This document shows positions 27,931 through 36,891 of a stretch of 64,000 nt of DNA, one piece after another. Every line of letters starts with the position of its first letter. Position 1 is the stretch's first letter. The position numbers and the translations under genes were made by a program. This stretch comes from Camelimonas fluminis (lineage in GTDB: Bacteria; Pseudomonadota; Alphaproteobacteria; Rhizobiales; Beijerinckiaceae). Under the pieces are notes generated by a model. That model did no database searches. It was not told where the DNA came from and was given only the letters and a program-made list of their open reading frames with translations. The stretch lies in contig NZ_BNCG01000001.1 of assembly GCF_014656355.1 (NCBI RefSeq), positions 515,835 to 579,834 of the forward strand. Reading direction: 5' to 3'.

Positions 27931-28274
27931 AAATCATGCTTGAAAAATATCGCGATTAAGGAATCGTAAACCAGTGACAATCCTACACTTGTCCAGAACA
28001 GGCGGGGAGACGCGTTATGGTGACGATTGTAGTGCCTGCCCGATGGCGAATGGCGGTGGCGGCGACCAGCGTTGTGGTTGTGACGGTTTCTGGCGGTTTT
28101 GAAGGGCAGCGGCTGTGCGTGGGCGCGCCAGCCCGGCGCAGTCCCCGCCGCTGGCGGCACGTGCGGTTGCGCGCCTGACGTAGCGACCGCAATTGGGGAA
28201 ACCTGAGCGCCAGCGTTTTTGGGCGGGCCGGACTATGCCTGGACAAGCAAAAGGCTGGCGCGAGGCCAGCCTTC

Positions 28275-28346
28275 CGTTGCGTAGCGCGAACCCGTTGCGT
28301 TGCGCCAGCCGGTTGCGTTGCGCCAAGCGGTTGCATCGCAGGTTTC
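28275..28346. repeat. 18-bp imperfect tandem repeat, 4 units
   Basis: Units start at 28275, 28293, 28311 and 28329, with the common core gttgcgttgcgcc; the first and last are the most degenerate. It lies in the non-coding stretch downstream of the sulfhydrylase gene. Confidence 0.6.
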
Positions 28347-28640
28347 CGACGCTGATGGCGACTTCGCCGAACCGGAGCCTGCCGGCGTTGCGTCGCCCGG
28401 AGCGAGACGCGCGCAACGCTTGATCCAGCGACATATGCGACGTTCCGACCCGGCGAATGCGACTGATTTCGCGCCCCATGGATCCGGCGGCGCAATACTC
28501 CTGCACAAAATATACGCGGCTCAGGCGCACGTTCTGTTCCCGTTGGAGCGGAAACGACGCCTGTTCCGCCAGTTCTCCAGCGCGGCGTCCGCCACGCTGG
28601 AACGTGCTTGTACCGGAGCCGGGTGCGCCGCGACCTGGCG

Positions 28641-29921
28641 TTACGCCTGCAGGGCGGCGTCGAGGTCGGCGATCAGATCGTCGGCGTCTTCCAGGCCGAT
28701 CGACAGGCGCACCACGTCCGGGCCGGCGCCGGCGGCGGTCTTCTGGGCGTCGTTGAGCTGGCGGTGGGTGGTGGAGGCCGGGTGGATCACCAGCGAGCGG
28801 GTGTCGCCGATGTTGGCGAGGTGGGAGAACAGCTCCAGCGCCGCCACGAGGCTGACGCCCGCGTCATAGCCGCCCTTGAGGCCGAAGGTGAATACGGCGC
28901 CCGCGCCGCGCGGCAGGTATTTCTTCGCCAGCGCGTGATAGGGGTCGTTCTCCAGACCCGGATAGCTCACCCAGGACACGGCCGGGTGACTGGCCAGATG
29001 CCTCGCCACCTTGAGCGCGGTTTCCGACTGGCGGGCCATGCGCAGCGGCAGGGTCTCGATGCCGGTGATGATCTGGAAGGCGTTGAACGGCGAGATCGCC
29101 GGGCCGAGATCGCGCAGCGACAGCACGCGGGCGGCGATGGCGAAGGCGAAGTTGCCGAACGTCTCGGCGATCACCAGGCCGTTATATTCCGGCCGTGGCT
29201 GCGACAGCATCGGATAACGGTCGTCGCCGGCCCAGTTGAACGTGCCGGCGTCGACGATGACGCCGCCCATGGAGTTGCCGTGGCCGCCGAGGAATTTCGT
29301 GGCCGAATGCAACACGATGTCGGCGCCGTCCTTGATCGGCTGCCACAGGTACGGCGAGGCCAGGGTGTTGTCGACGATCAGCGGGATGTTGTGCTTCCTC
29401 GCGATGGCCGAGATCGCCTGCACGTCGACCACGACGCCGCCAGGGTTGGCGATGGATTCAACGAAGATCGCCTTGGTGCGCGGCGTGACGGCGCGGTCGA
29501 ACGACGCCGGATCATCGCTGTCGGCCCAGATGACGTTCCAGCCGAAGTTCTTGAACGAATTGTTGAACTGGTTGATCGAGCCGCCGTAGAGCTTGCGGCT
29601 GGCGACGAATTCCTCGCCAGCCTGCATCAGGCAGTGGAAGGCGATCATCTGGGCGGCGTGGCCGGAGGCGACGGCGAGGGCGGCCGTGCCGCCTTCCAGC
29701 GCCGCGACGCGCTCTTCCAGCACCGCTGTCGTCGGGTTAGTGATGCGGGTGTAGATGTTGCCGAACGCCTGCAGCCCGAACAGCGAGGCGGCGTGGTCCA
29801 CATCGTCGAACACGAACGACGCTGTCTGGTAGATTGGCGTCACCCGGGCGCCGGTGGTCGGATCAGGGCTGGCGCCTGCATGAACGGCCAGCGTGTGGAA
29901 GTTTGGCTCGCGTCCCGACAT
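28641..29921 (-). CDS. metY: O-acetylhomoserine aminocarboxypropyltransferase (sulfhydrylase)
   Basis: A 426-residue PLP enzyme of the Cys/Met metabolism family, making homocysteine from O-acetylhomoserine and sulfide in methionine synthesis. The PLP lysine is Lys209 in HSATKFLGGHG. PIYQTASFVF, ITNPTTAVLEERVAALEGG and the C-terminal IHPASTTHRQL are typical. Length and the N-terminal form FHTLAVHAGASPDPTTGARVTPI favour MetY over the ~400-residue MetZ. The ATG has a GGGGG SD. A candidate promoter lies about 50 bases upstream, and I found no SAM riboswitch there. Confidence 0.94.
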   Translation of the reverse strand: MSGREPNFHTLAVHAGASPDPTTGARVTPIYQTASFVFDDVDHAASLFGLQAFGNIYTRITNPTTAVLEERVAALEGGTAALAVASGHAAQMIAFHCLMQAGEEFVASRKLYGGSINQFNNSFKNFGWNVIWADSDDPASFDRAVTPRTKAIFVESIANPGGVVVDVQAISAIARKHNIPLIVDNTLASPYLWQPIKDGADIVLHSATKFLGGHGNSMGGVIVDAGTFNWAGDDRYPMLSQPRPEYNGLVIAETFGNFAFAIAARVLSLRDLGPAISPFNAFQIITGIETLPLRMARQSETALKVARHLASHPAVSWVSYPGLENDPYHALAKKYLPRGAGAVFTFGLKGGYDAGVSLVAALELFSHLANIGDTRSLVIHPASTTHRQLNDAQKTAAGAGPDVVRLSIGLEDADDLIADLDAALQA

Positions 29922-29966
29922 ATTTACCCCCGTTGGATGTATATTGAAATATAACCCGTTTGATAA

Positions 29967-29996
29967 TGTTTAAATGACCGCCCGTGCTCTCGTCAA
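29967..29996 (-). promoter_or_regulatory. candidate sigma-70-type promoter of metY
   Basis: On the minus strand TTGACG (29996-29991) is separated by 18 bases from TAAACA (29972-29967), in a locally AT-rich stretch about 45 bases before the metY start. Confidence 0.4.
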
Positions 29997-30020
29997 ACGC
30001 GATTGCCGGCGTTCCACCTC

Positions 30021-30056
30021 CGCCGCGCCCGCCGCGCCCGCCGCGCCCGCCGCGCT
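30021..30056. repeat. 9-bp GC-rich tandem repeat, 4 units
   Basis: cgccgcgcc is repeated at 30021, 30030, 30039 and 30048 (last unit with one change). It ends at the first base of the stop codon of the CoA-binding protein gene, so it lies in that gene's 3' untranslated end. Confidence 0.75.
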
Positions 30057-30682
30057 CAGCCGCGCCCGCGGAACGACGGCCCGGCGGCGCCGAGCGTCAT
30101 GCGCTGCACGTTGCCGCCAGCATTGACGCGGCGTTTCGACGACAGCACCCGGGAATTGACGCCGTTCCAGGAAATCTCGCCGGAAAGGCGGCCGTATTCG
30201 ATCTTGGGGCACCGGTCCATGATGACGGTGCAGCCGCGCGCTTCGGCCTTCGCAGCGGCCGCGTCATTGCGCACCGTCAGCTGCATCCAGATGACTTTCG
30301 GCGGGGCGGGCAGGGCGAGCGCCTCATCGACAATGGCTCCGGCGGCCGCCGAATTGCGGAAGATGTCGACCATGTCGACCGGCTCCGGCAGGTCGCGCAG
30401 GCTGGCGACCACCGGGCAGCCGGCGATCCCGGTTCCCGCAAGGCCCGGGTTCACGGCCCACACCTTGTAACCGCGCTTCGCCATGTAATTGGTGACGATC
30501 CAGCTCGGGCGCACCGTGTTGCTGGAGGCGCCGACGATGGCGATCGATTTCACGCCAGTCAGGATGGAGCGGATCAGGTCATCGGCATAGGCGAGGGGCC
30601 GGGCGGCGTCCGCGCCATGCGGGGCCGACGACGCCCCCGGCAGGGGCGGGGTGTCAGGCGCTTCGCCAGGGTGCCGGGTCAT
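30056..30682 (-). CDS. CoA-binding domain protein (YccU-like)
   Basis: A 208-residue protein with a Rossmann-type CoA-binding domain from about residue 35 to 160: IAIVGASSNTVRPSWIV, YKVWAVNPG, VDMVDIFRNS and a terminal MDRCPKIEYGRL. These are the marks of the CoA_binding_2/YccU family, whose function is unsettled. About 40 extra residues at each end are low-complexity. ATG 30682 has AGGAGG 7 bases upstream. It is followed by metY 135 bases downstream on the same strand. Confidence 0.88.
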   Translation of the reverse strand: MTRHPGEAPDTPPLPGASSAPHGADAARPLAYADDLIRSILTGVKSIAIVGASSNTVRPSWIVTNYMAKRGYKVWAVNPGLAGTGIAGCPVVASLRDLPEPVDMVDIFRNSAAAGAIVDEALALPAPPKVIWMQLTVRNDAAAAKAEARGCTVIMDRCPKIEYGRLSGEISWNGVNSRVLSSKRRVNAGGNVQRMTLGAAGPSFRGRG

Positions 30683-30932
30683 GCCTCTTCCTCCTGCGCC
30701 GGATAACGCGCGCGCCACCAGCGACAACCAAAAATGAACCAGCTTGCCTCATACCATCTATATGGCTGCTGGAAACACGTGTTCTGGCGCAAACGGGCCG
30801 AATTGCCCAATTCGGGTTACGCTGCGTACAGCATGAACAGGATGGCGCGAAGAGAAGCATGCGAAACCGGGTGAAATGCTTCAGTTTGCGCGGCGCATGA
30901 TGACCGATGTCGGTCGCCGCCGGAGATTGGAT
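30683..30932. other. divergent intergenic region, CoA-binding gene / CLC gene
   Basis: About 250 bases containing the promoters of both divergent genes. The CLC frame stays open upstream to 30876, so the exact start of that gene is not settled. No operator was recognised. Confidence 0.4.
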
Positions 30933-32756
30933 ATGACTGCGAGCGAAACAGCAAGGCCAGCTCCGGGGCGGGCGCGATGGACGCCGCGCCGTCGCGTCCG
31001 GGCCGTGCGGGTGCTCGTCGGGCGGCGCTGGCGTTCGTTCATCCGGGCGGACGAGCTGTCGCCGCTGATCCTTGGCGCACTGATCGGCCTGGTCGCTGGC
31101 GTCGGCGTGTTCGGCATCAATGCGCTGGCGCAGTGGATGCACGAAATCATCTATGCGCTGCCCTCCGGCGAGCGCCTCAGCGCCCAGGAGACGCTGAACC
31201 CGTGGCGTACGGTGTTGGGGCCTCTGCTTGGCGGGCTGGTGGTTGGCCTGACCACCATTGGCATCCGCGCCTGGCGCAAGCGCGAGGCCGTGGACCCCAT
31301 CGAGGCCAACGCGCTTTATGGCGGGCGCATGTCGTTGACCGACTCCCTACTGCTGACGGGCGGCACCGTGCTCTCATGCGGTTCTGGCGCTTCGGTTGGC
31401 CTTGAGGCGGGCTACACCCAGTCCGCCTCGGGCGCGGCCTCATGGCTGGCGGGAGCGCTGCGCCTGCGCCGCGTCGACGTGCGCACCCTGGTGGGCTGCG
31501 GCGCCGCCGCCGCCATCGCCGCCGCCTTCAACGCGCCGCTTGCCGGCGCCTTCTATGCCTTTGAGCTGGTGCTGGCCGGTTACAGCGTGGCGACGCTGGC
31601 CCCGGTGATGGTCGCCGCGCTGGTGGCCAACCTGGTCCATGAGCTGTTGACCACCTCGCCGCACGCGCCGCTGGTCGGCTCGTTGTCGTTCTCGGGCGGC
31701 GACTACGTCATCTTCGTCGCCATGGGGTGCGTGGCGGCCGGGCTGGGCGTCGGGCTGATGAAAACCGCCACCACGGTGGAGTCCGGCTTCGTGCGGCTCA
31801 ACGCGCCGCGCTGGGTGCGGCCGGCGATCGGCGGCCTGTTCGTCGGCCTGCTGGCGCTGGGCTCGCCGGCGGTGCTCGGCGCCGGCCACGGCGGCATGGA
31901 GGTCTATTTCAGTTCGGCGCATGGCGTCGGGCTGTTGCTGTTCCTGCTGTTGGGCAAGATGCTGGCGGCGTCGATCTCGGTCGGATCGGGTTTTCGCGGC
32001 GGCCTGTTCTTCACGTCGCTGTTCACCGGCGTCCTGTTCGGAGGCTTGGTGGGCGAAAGCTATTTCGCCCTGGCGCCGCACCTGGCCAGCGACCGCGTGG
32101 TCTACGTGCTCGTCGGCATGGCCTCGCTGGCGGCGGCGGTGATTGGCGCGCCGCTGACCATGACCTTCCTGGTGCTGGGCATGACCGGCGACCTGTCGAT
32201 GACCAGCGCGGTGCTGATGTCGGTCATCGTCGCGACGGTTCTGGTGCGCCGCACCTTCGGCTATTCATTCTCCACCTGGCGCCTGCACCTGCGCGGCGAG
32301 ACCATCCGCAGCGCCATGGATGTGGGCTGGGCGCGTGATCTGACGGTGGTGAAGCTGATGCGCCGCGAGGCGCGCACCGCCGCCGAGACCATGACCATCG
32401 CGGCGTTCCGCAAGCGGTTCCCGATCGATTCCACCGCTCAGGTGTTTCTCACCGACGAAGCTGGCGCCTACGCCGGGGTGGTCTATGTGCCGGAAGCGCA
32501 CGCCACGGACTACGACAGCATCGCCGCCATCAGCCTGGTCCGGGATCTGCGCCACGCGCCCAACGCTTTCCTGACGCCGCGCCAGGGCGTCGAGAAGGTG
32601 CTGGAGGCTTTCGAGCGGGCGGAAACCGAAACCCTGCCGGTGGTGGACGATCCGCTGTCGCGCCGGGTGCTGGGTTATGTCACGGAAGCCTACGCCCTGC
32701 GGCGCTACAGCCAGGAGCTGGAGCGCCGGCGACGGGAATACAGCGGCGAGCGTTGA
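30933..32756 (+). CDS. CLC-family chloride channel/antiporter with C-terminal CBS domains
   Basis: A 607-residue CLC protein with 10 or more membrane helices, followed by a CBS pair (about 490-595). The filter region is divergent: canonical GREGP reads GLEAG, keeping the gating glutamate (Glu158) but losing the Arg and Pro, and the second filter segment reads GSGFRGGLFFTSLF. VGCGAAAAIAAAFNAPLAGAFYAFE is typical. It moves Cl- or another anion across the inner membrane; the CBS pair probably senses nucleotides. I chose ATG 30933 (GGAG upstream); in-frame ATGs at 30876, 30897 and 30900 are possible. Confidence 0.9.
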   Translation: MTASETARPAPGRARWTPRRRVRAVRVLVGRRWRSFIRADELSPLILGALIGLVAGVGVFGINALAQWMHEIIYALPSGERLSAQETLNPWRTVLGPLLGGLVVGLTTIGIRAWRKREAVDPIEANALYGGRMSLTDSLLLTGGTVLSCGSGASVGLEAGYTQSASGAASWLAGALRLRRVDVRTLVGCGAAAAIAAAFNAPLAGAFYAFELVLAGYSVATLAPVMVAALVANLVHELLTTSPHAPLVGSLSFSGGDYVIFVAMGCVAAGLGVGLMKTATTVESGFVRLNAPRWVRPAIGGLFVGLLALGSPAVLGAGHGGMEVYFSSAHGVGLLLFLLLGKMLAASISVGSGFRGGLFFTSLFTGVLFGGLVGESYFALAPHLASDRVVYVLVGMASLAAAVIGAPLTMTFLVLGMTGDLSMTSAVLMSVIVATVLVRRTFGYSFSTWRLHLRGETIRSAMDVGWARDLTVVKLMRREARTAAETMTIAAFRKRFPIDSTAQVFLTDEAGAYAGVVYVPEAHATDYDSIAAISLVRDLRHAPNAFLTPRQGVEKVLEAFERAETETLPVVDDPLSRRVLGYVTEAYALRRYSQELERRRREYSGER

Positions 32757-32793
32757 TCAGCGTCAATGCGGGCCGGCGGCCAGGGGAGGCGTG

Positions 32794-33129
32794 ATGGCGT
32801 TCGATCCGGAGCTTGAGCAACACGTCCGCGCCGCGCTGGATGGTCTGCCGTGGCTTGGCGAAAAACGCATGTTCGGCGGGCTGGCGTGGATGGTGGACGG
32901 CAACATGATCTGCGCCGCCATCACGCCAGGACTGATGGCGCGCGTCGGCAAGGCGGCCGAGCCCGGGATGCTGGCGCTGCCGGGCGTCGGGCCGATGGGC
33001 TCAGGCGCCCGGCGCATGGGCGGCTGGGTGCTGGCCGGCGAGGACGCCTGGCGTGACGACGATGTTCGCCAGCGCCTGCTGTCGACCGCCATCGCCCATG
33101 TGATGACCCTGCCGCCCAAGGAGGCGTGA
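32794..33129 (+). CDS. TfoX N-terminal domain protein
   Basis: A 111-residue protein matching the TfoX_N domain (RMFGGLAWMVDGNMICAAI, then a C-terminal WVLAGEDAWRDDDV helix). The C-terminal helix-hairpin-helix half of TfoX is absent, as usual for short alphaproteobacterial members; their function is unknown. GGGGAGG gives a strong SD for ATG 32794. It follows the CLC gene by 37 bases and may be co-transcribed. Confidence 0.88.
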   Translation: MAFDPELEQHVRAALDGLPWLGEKRMFGGLAWMVDGNMICAAITPGLMARVGKAAEPGMLALPGVGPMGSGARRMGGWVLAGEDAWRDDDVRQRLLSTAIAHVMTLPPKEA

Positions 33130-33302
33130 GCTGCGTGGCGCCATCGGCGGCAGCCGCCGCGCATTCCGTTGCGGGTCACCTGGGTGCTGGCTGGAGCACG
33201 GGTCTTTCGAAGCCAGGCTCCCGGCTGCGGATATGTATGGCGACCGTCGGCGGAAGATGCTGGAATGACGGAAAGCGGCAAGACAATGGGGTGGGGGCGC
33301 AG

Positions 33303-33815
33303 ATGGTGAGGCCTGCTGTCACGGGAGACGCGACGAGCCTTGCGGCGCTCAGCATCGAGGTCTGGCTGAACACATATATCCGCAATGGCGTCAACGCCTT
33401 CTTCGCGGACTACGCCCTGGCCCAGTACACCGGCGCCTATTTCGGGGAGGTTCTGTCGAATTCCGCCGAACGCATCCTGGTGTCAGACAACGCGCAGGGG
33501 ATCGATGGCTTCGTCAGGGTGACGACCGGCGCCGCCGCGCCTGCGCCCGGCTGCTCCGATGTCACGATCGCCACGCTCTATGTCCAGCCGCGACATCAGG
33601 GCTCTGGCGTCGGAAAGCGTTTGCTGGAGGCGGGGCTGGCATGCTGCGCCGCGACCGGAAGGCCGGACGCCTGGCTGACGGTGAACGCGGAAAATGAACG
33701 CGCCATCCGCTTCTACCTCAACCATGGCTTCCAGCAGGTTGGCGACACCCATTTCCATATTGGCGATCAGGCTTACCCCAACCATGTCATGCGCTTCGTC
33801 TTTGGCGCTTCCTGA
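33303..33815 (+). CDS. GNAT-family N-acetyltransferase
   Basis: A 170-residue acetyltransferase. The acetyl-CoA loop is LYVQPRHQGSGVGKRLLEAGL, followed by VNAENERAIRFYLNHGFQQVGD, the usual motif A and B arrangement. The acceptor is unknown. I set ATG 33303 after GGGGTGGGGG; the frame is open further upstream but the domain begins right after this start (VRPAVTGDATSLAAL). It lies 173 bases behind the TfoX-N gene. Confidence 0.88.
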   Translation: MVRPAVTGDATSLAALSIEVWLNTYIRNGVNAFFADYALAQYTGAYFGEVLSNSAERILVSDNAQGIDGFVRVTTGAAAPAPGCSDVTIATLYVQPRHQGSGVGKRLLEAGLACCAATGRPDAWLTVNAENERAIRFYLNHGFQQVGDTHFHIGDQAYPNHVMRFVFGAS

Positions 33816-33859
33816 GGGGGCCTCCGGCGCGCCGCAACGGCAAACGGGAGGGGCGAGGC

Positions 33860-34687
33860 TTACGCCTCCCGCCACACCGGCTGGCGCTTTTCGACGAAGG
33901 CGCCAATGCCCTCCTCGGCGTCGCGGGCCATCATGTTCTCCACCATGACGCGGGCGGCGTAGTCATAGGCGTCGCCCAGGCCCATTTCGAGCTGCTCGTA
34001 AAACGCCTGCTTGCCGGTGCGCAGGGTGAGGCGCGACTTGGCGGCGATGCGGGCGGCGAAGGCGCAGGCCCCGTCAAGCGCCTCTCCAGCAGGGGCGACC
34101 TGATTGACCAGGCCCATGCGGGCGGCGTCTTCCGCGTCGATCATCTCGCCGGTCAGCAACATCTCCATGGCGTGCTTGCGCGAGACATTGCGCGACAGGG
34201 CCACCATCGGCGTTGAGCAGAACAGGCCGATATTGACCCCTGGCGTGGCGAAGCGGGCCCCGGCGCCGGCCACGGCCAGGTCGCAACTGGCGACCAGCTG
34301 GCAGCCGGCGGCGGTCGCCACACCCTCGACGGCGGCGATCACCGGAACGGGCAGGGCGACGATGGTCTGCATCATGGCCGAGCAGCGCGCCATCAGATCG
34401 GCGAAGAAACGCCGGCCGCGGTCGGCGTCGTCGCGATGGCCGGTAATTTCCTTGAGGTCGTGGCCGGCGCAGAACGCCGGACCATGGGCGGCGATGACCA
34501 CGGCGCGCAGGCTGGCGTCGGTGGCGATGGCGTCCAGTTCTTTCTGGAGAGCGGCGATCATCGCATCGGACAGCGCATTGCGGCTCGCCGGCCGGTTCAG
34601 GGTGAGCACGGCGAAGCCGTCATGATCCGTGCGCTGGACCATCGGCGCGTTAGCCGTTGCGACAGGGGTTGGGGAGATGGCGGTCAT
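33860..34687 (-). CDS. enoyl-CoA hydratase/isomerase family protein
   Basis: A 275-residue crotonase-fold protein. The oxyanion-hole segments are PAFCAGHDLKEI and EGVATAAGCQLVASCDLAVAG, and GEMIDAEDAARMGLVNQV is typical. It probably hydrates enoyl-CoA in fatty-acid or organic-acid breakdown, but the exact reaction cannot be assigned from the crotonase fold alone. ATG 34687 has GGAG upstream; longer readings lack an SD. It is convergent with the GNAT gene and divergent from the thioesterase gene. Confidence 0.9.
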   Translation of the reverse strand: MTAISPTPVATANAPMVQRTDHDGFAVLTLNRPASRNALSDAMIAALQKELDAIATDASLRAVVIAAHGPAFCAGHDLKEITGHRDDADRGRRFFADLMARCSAMMQTIVALPVPVIAAVEGVATAAGCQLVASCDLAVAGAGARFATPGVNIGLFCSTPMVALSRNVSRKHAMEMLLTGEMIDAEDAARMGLVNQVAPAGEALDGACAFAARIAAKSRLTLRTGKQAFYEQLEMGLGDAYDYAARVMVENMMARDAEEGIGAFVEKRQPVWREA

Positions 34688-34879
34688 GTCTGCTGCTCCA
34701 CGAGCTATGGCGGCGCGCTGGCGTGGCGCGCAGGCGCGGGCTCCTGAGGAACTGGCTCCTGGAACGCGGAAACGCCAGCGCCGGAAAGGGTCGCGCTCCC
34801 GGTGAGCCTGGCGCGATTGCGGGGCGGGAGCGAATAGGCGACAAGGTATGGCGCCTGACAACATAAGGAACAAGGGTAA

Positions 34880-35323
34880 ATGGGAGCACGGATCACGCCT
34901 GCGGCGGTCATGACCTGCGAGGAACTGGAAGCGACGCTGCGCCGGGAGTTTCCTGAAATGTGGGGAGGAACGAGCTCCCGCAAGATCGAGGATGTGGGCT
35001 ATCTCACCGCCACGGTGCGCAGCATCTACGATCCTTCCCAGTTGCGTCCCGGCGGCACCATATCAGGGCCGACAATGATGGGTCTGGCGGATCTGGCGCT
35101 GTATGCGGCGATCATGGGCTCGGTCGGGCCGGTGACCCTGGCGGTGACCACGAATCTGTCGTTCAACTTCCTGCGCAAGCCTGCGCAGAGGGATCTGGTC
35201 GCTAATTGCCGGCTGCTGAAGCTGGGCAAACGGCTGGCGGTGGGCGACGTGTTCATTCGTTCTGACGGCGAAGACGACGTGGTCTGCCACGCTACCGGGA
35301 CCTATTCGATTCCACCGCGCTGA
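34880..35323 (+). CDS. PaaI-type hotdog-fold thioesterase
   Basis: A 147-residue single hotdog domain (about 45-145). SQLRPGGTISGPTMMGLADLALYAAIM forms the central helix region with the conserved acidic Asp, followed by TTNLSFNFLRKPA. It likely hydrolyses acyl-CoA thioesters. It is divergent from the enoyl-CoA hydratase, so both may belong to one acyl-CoA pathway (inference). An AAGGG SD lies close to ATG 34880. Confidence 0.88.
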   Translation: MGARITPAAVMTCEELEATLRREFPEMWGGTSSRKIEDVGYLTATVRSIYDPSQLRPGGTISGPTMMGLADLALYAAIMGSVGPVTLAVTTNLSFNFLRKPAQRDLVANCRLLKLGKRLAVGDVFIRSDGEDDVVCHATGTYSIPPR

Positions 35324-35542
35324 CGCGGCGGACGGCCCCAGGCGGGATGCATGGCGTTGGAAAATCCGTCATATCAACGGCATGGGGCGGTGCTTCGGGT
35401 CGGGGAGAGCGGATTTCACTCCATTGTCCATCCGCGGACGCCGCGCCCGCCCTTGCGCCGCGCTCGCCCGCTTTTGCCCCTTTCGCGCAATGACGGCGCT
35501 CCGCGACGTCGCCGGAAACCGTCAGTTCTGGAATAAAATTAC

Positions 35543-35556
35543 GGTATTATAATACC
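35543..35556. promoter_or_regulatory. 14-bp perfect palindrome upstream of rplM
   Basis: ggtattataatacc is a perfect palindrome in an AT-rich patch about 60 bases upstream of the candidate rplM promoter. It could be an operator or an upstream activating element; no known consensus is matched. Confidence 0.35.
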
Positions 35557-35615
35557 ATATTCTGCATCTTGTTGAAATATATCACTATTTTCCATCTTCC
35601 GTATTTTGACGTCGC

Positions 35616-35644
35616 TTGACGCCTTGCGGCGCGCAGGCTAAACG
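35616..35644 (+). promoter_or_regulatory. candidate promoter of rplM-rpsI
   Basis: TTGACG (35616-35621), a 17-base spacer and TAAACG (35639-35644). Good match to the alphaproteobacterial housekeeping promoter. Confidence 0.5.
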
Positions 35645-35755
35645 CCAGCCAACCCGCGCGGATGGCCAGGGTCGGCGGTTTCCCGTCAGCCCACGCCAGT
35701 TCCGCGCGTTAATCGTCAGGGGCCGCGAGGTCCCGCGAAAGTTGAGACAAGATCC

Positions 35756-36220
35756 ATGAAAACCTACTCGGCAAAGCCGGCCGACGTTGAAAAGAAGTGG
35801 GTGCTCATCGACGCCGAAGGTCTGGTCGTCGGTCGCCTCGCTTCGATCATCGCCATGCGCCTGCGCGGCAAGCACAAGCCCACCTACACCCCCCACGTTG
35901 ACTGCGGCGACAATGTCATCGTCATCAACGCCGACAAGGTGGTGCTGACCGGCCGCAAGTACGAGAACAAGGTGTACTACCACCACACCGGCCATCCGGG
36001 CGGCATCAAGGAACGCACCGCGAAGTTCATTCTCGAAGGTCGCTTCCCTGAGCGCGTCGTCGAGAAGGCCGTCGAGCGCATGCTGCCGCGCGGTCCGCTG
36101 TTCCGTCAGATCCTCGGCAACCTCCGCGTTTACGGCGGCGCCGAGCATCCGCACGCCGCCCAGCAGCCTGAAGCTCTGGACGTCGCTGCCCTCAATTCCA
36201 AGAACTCGAGGAGCGCCTGA
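35756..36220 (+). CDS. rplM: 50S ribosomal protein L13
   Basis: A 154-residue L13, an early-assembling large-subunit protein. [38 protein letters not shown] and [19 protein letters not shown] are diagnostic. Length is normal for alphaproteobacteria, including the short C-terminal tail ([18 protein letters not shown]). It is the first gene of the rplM-rpsI operon; rpsI starts 3 bases after its stop. Confidence 0.98.
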   Translation: MKTYSAKPADVEKKWVLIDAEGLVVGRLASIIAMRLRGKHKPTYTPHVDCGDNVIVINADKVVLTGRKYENKVYYHHTGHPGGIKERTAKFILEGRFPERVVEKAVERMLPRGPLFRQILGNLRVYGGAEHPHAAQQPEALDVAALNSKNSRSA

Positions 36221-36222
36221 TC

Positions 36223-36702
36223 ATGGCTGAAACCCTCCAGAGCCTCGCAGATCTTGGCCAGGCCAACGCCGCCGTCGCCAACGACGCTCCCGTGCACGTC
36301 CGCAAGGTCGACGCCCTGAACCGCGCTTACGCCACCGGCAAGCGCAAGGACGCCGTCGCCCGCGTGTACATCAAGCCGGGTTCCGGCAAGATCGTCATCA
36401 ATGAGCGTCCGGTTGAAGTTTACTTCGCCCGTCCGGTGCTGCGGATGATCCTGAACCAGCCGCTCGAGCTGACCAATCGCGTCGACCAGTTCGACGTCAC
36501 GGTTACCGTTGCTGGCGGCGGTCTGTCCGGCCAGGCTGGCGCCGTGCGCCACGGCCTGTCCAAGGCCCTGACCTATTTCGAGCCGGAGCTGCGCGCCATC
36601 CTGAAGAAGGAAGGCTTCCTGACCCGCGACAGCCGCGTCGTCGAGCGCAAGAAGTACGGCCGCGCCAAGGCGCGTCGCAGCTTCCAGTTCTCGAAGCGCT
36701 GA
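36223..36702 (+). CDS. rpsI: 30S ribosomal protein S9
   Basis: A 159-residue S9 with the universally conserved C-terminal end FSKR that reaches the P-site tRNA, and the core [21 protein letters not shown]. The N-terminal 35-residue extension is normal for this class of bacteria. The ATG lies 2 bases after the rplM stop with GGAG within the end of rplM. A strong terminator follows. Confidence 0.98.
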   Translation: MAETLQSLADLGQANAAVANDAPVHVRKVDALNRAYATGKRKDAVARVYIKPGSGKIVINERPVEVYFARPVLRMILNQPLELTNRVDQFDVTVTVAGGGLSGQAGAVRHGLSKALTYFEPELRAILKKEGFLTRDSRVVERKKYGRAKARRSFQFSKR

Positions 36703-36746
36703 TCGGGCGGCCGCAGCCCGACAGGGCCCGGTTACGCGATTTCAGG

Positions 36747-36773
36747 AAGGGCGGCCCACAGGCCGCCCTTTTT
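36747..36773 (+). terminator. Rho-independent terminator of rplM-rpsI
   Basis: A 10-bp perfect stem (36747-36756 with 36761-36770), a 4-base loop and five consecutive Ts. Confidence 0.93.
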
Positions 36774-36891
36774 GCATATGTGGCCAGGATCAGCGTGCAT
36801 CATCCGGTTGCATTCTGGCCGTATTGGTTTTTACACGTGGTTGGAGTACCGCGTGACGGCGACAGCTTTGTCGCACGACAGGAGTGATCCC

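Larger units (their letters stand above)
27371..28640. other. long non-coding stretch (1.27 kb)
   Basis: No reading frame here looks real; those present lack an SD and have low-complexity products. It holds a degenerate palindrome near 27391-27422, a two-hairpin structure ending in a terminator (27643-27720), an AT-rich island (27850-27990), and an 18-bp tandem repeat (28275-28346). Confidence 0.55.
35324..35755. other. intergenic region before rplM
   Basis: No gene seen in 430 bases. It contains an AT-rich segment (35530-35605) with a 14-bp palindrome, then the likely rplM promoter, then a leader of about 110 bases. Confidence 0.55.

Noticed and set aside
27413..28530. Several short frames in the 1.27-kb non-coding stretch
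   Set aside because: No SD, odd composition and overlap with repeats and a terminator.
29922..30055. SAM riboswitch upstream of metY
   Set aside because: I looked for the SAM-II core expected before methionine genes in this class and did not find it; only a promoter-like pair is visible.
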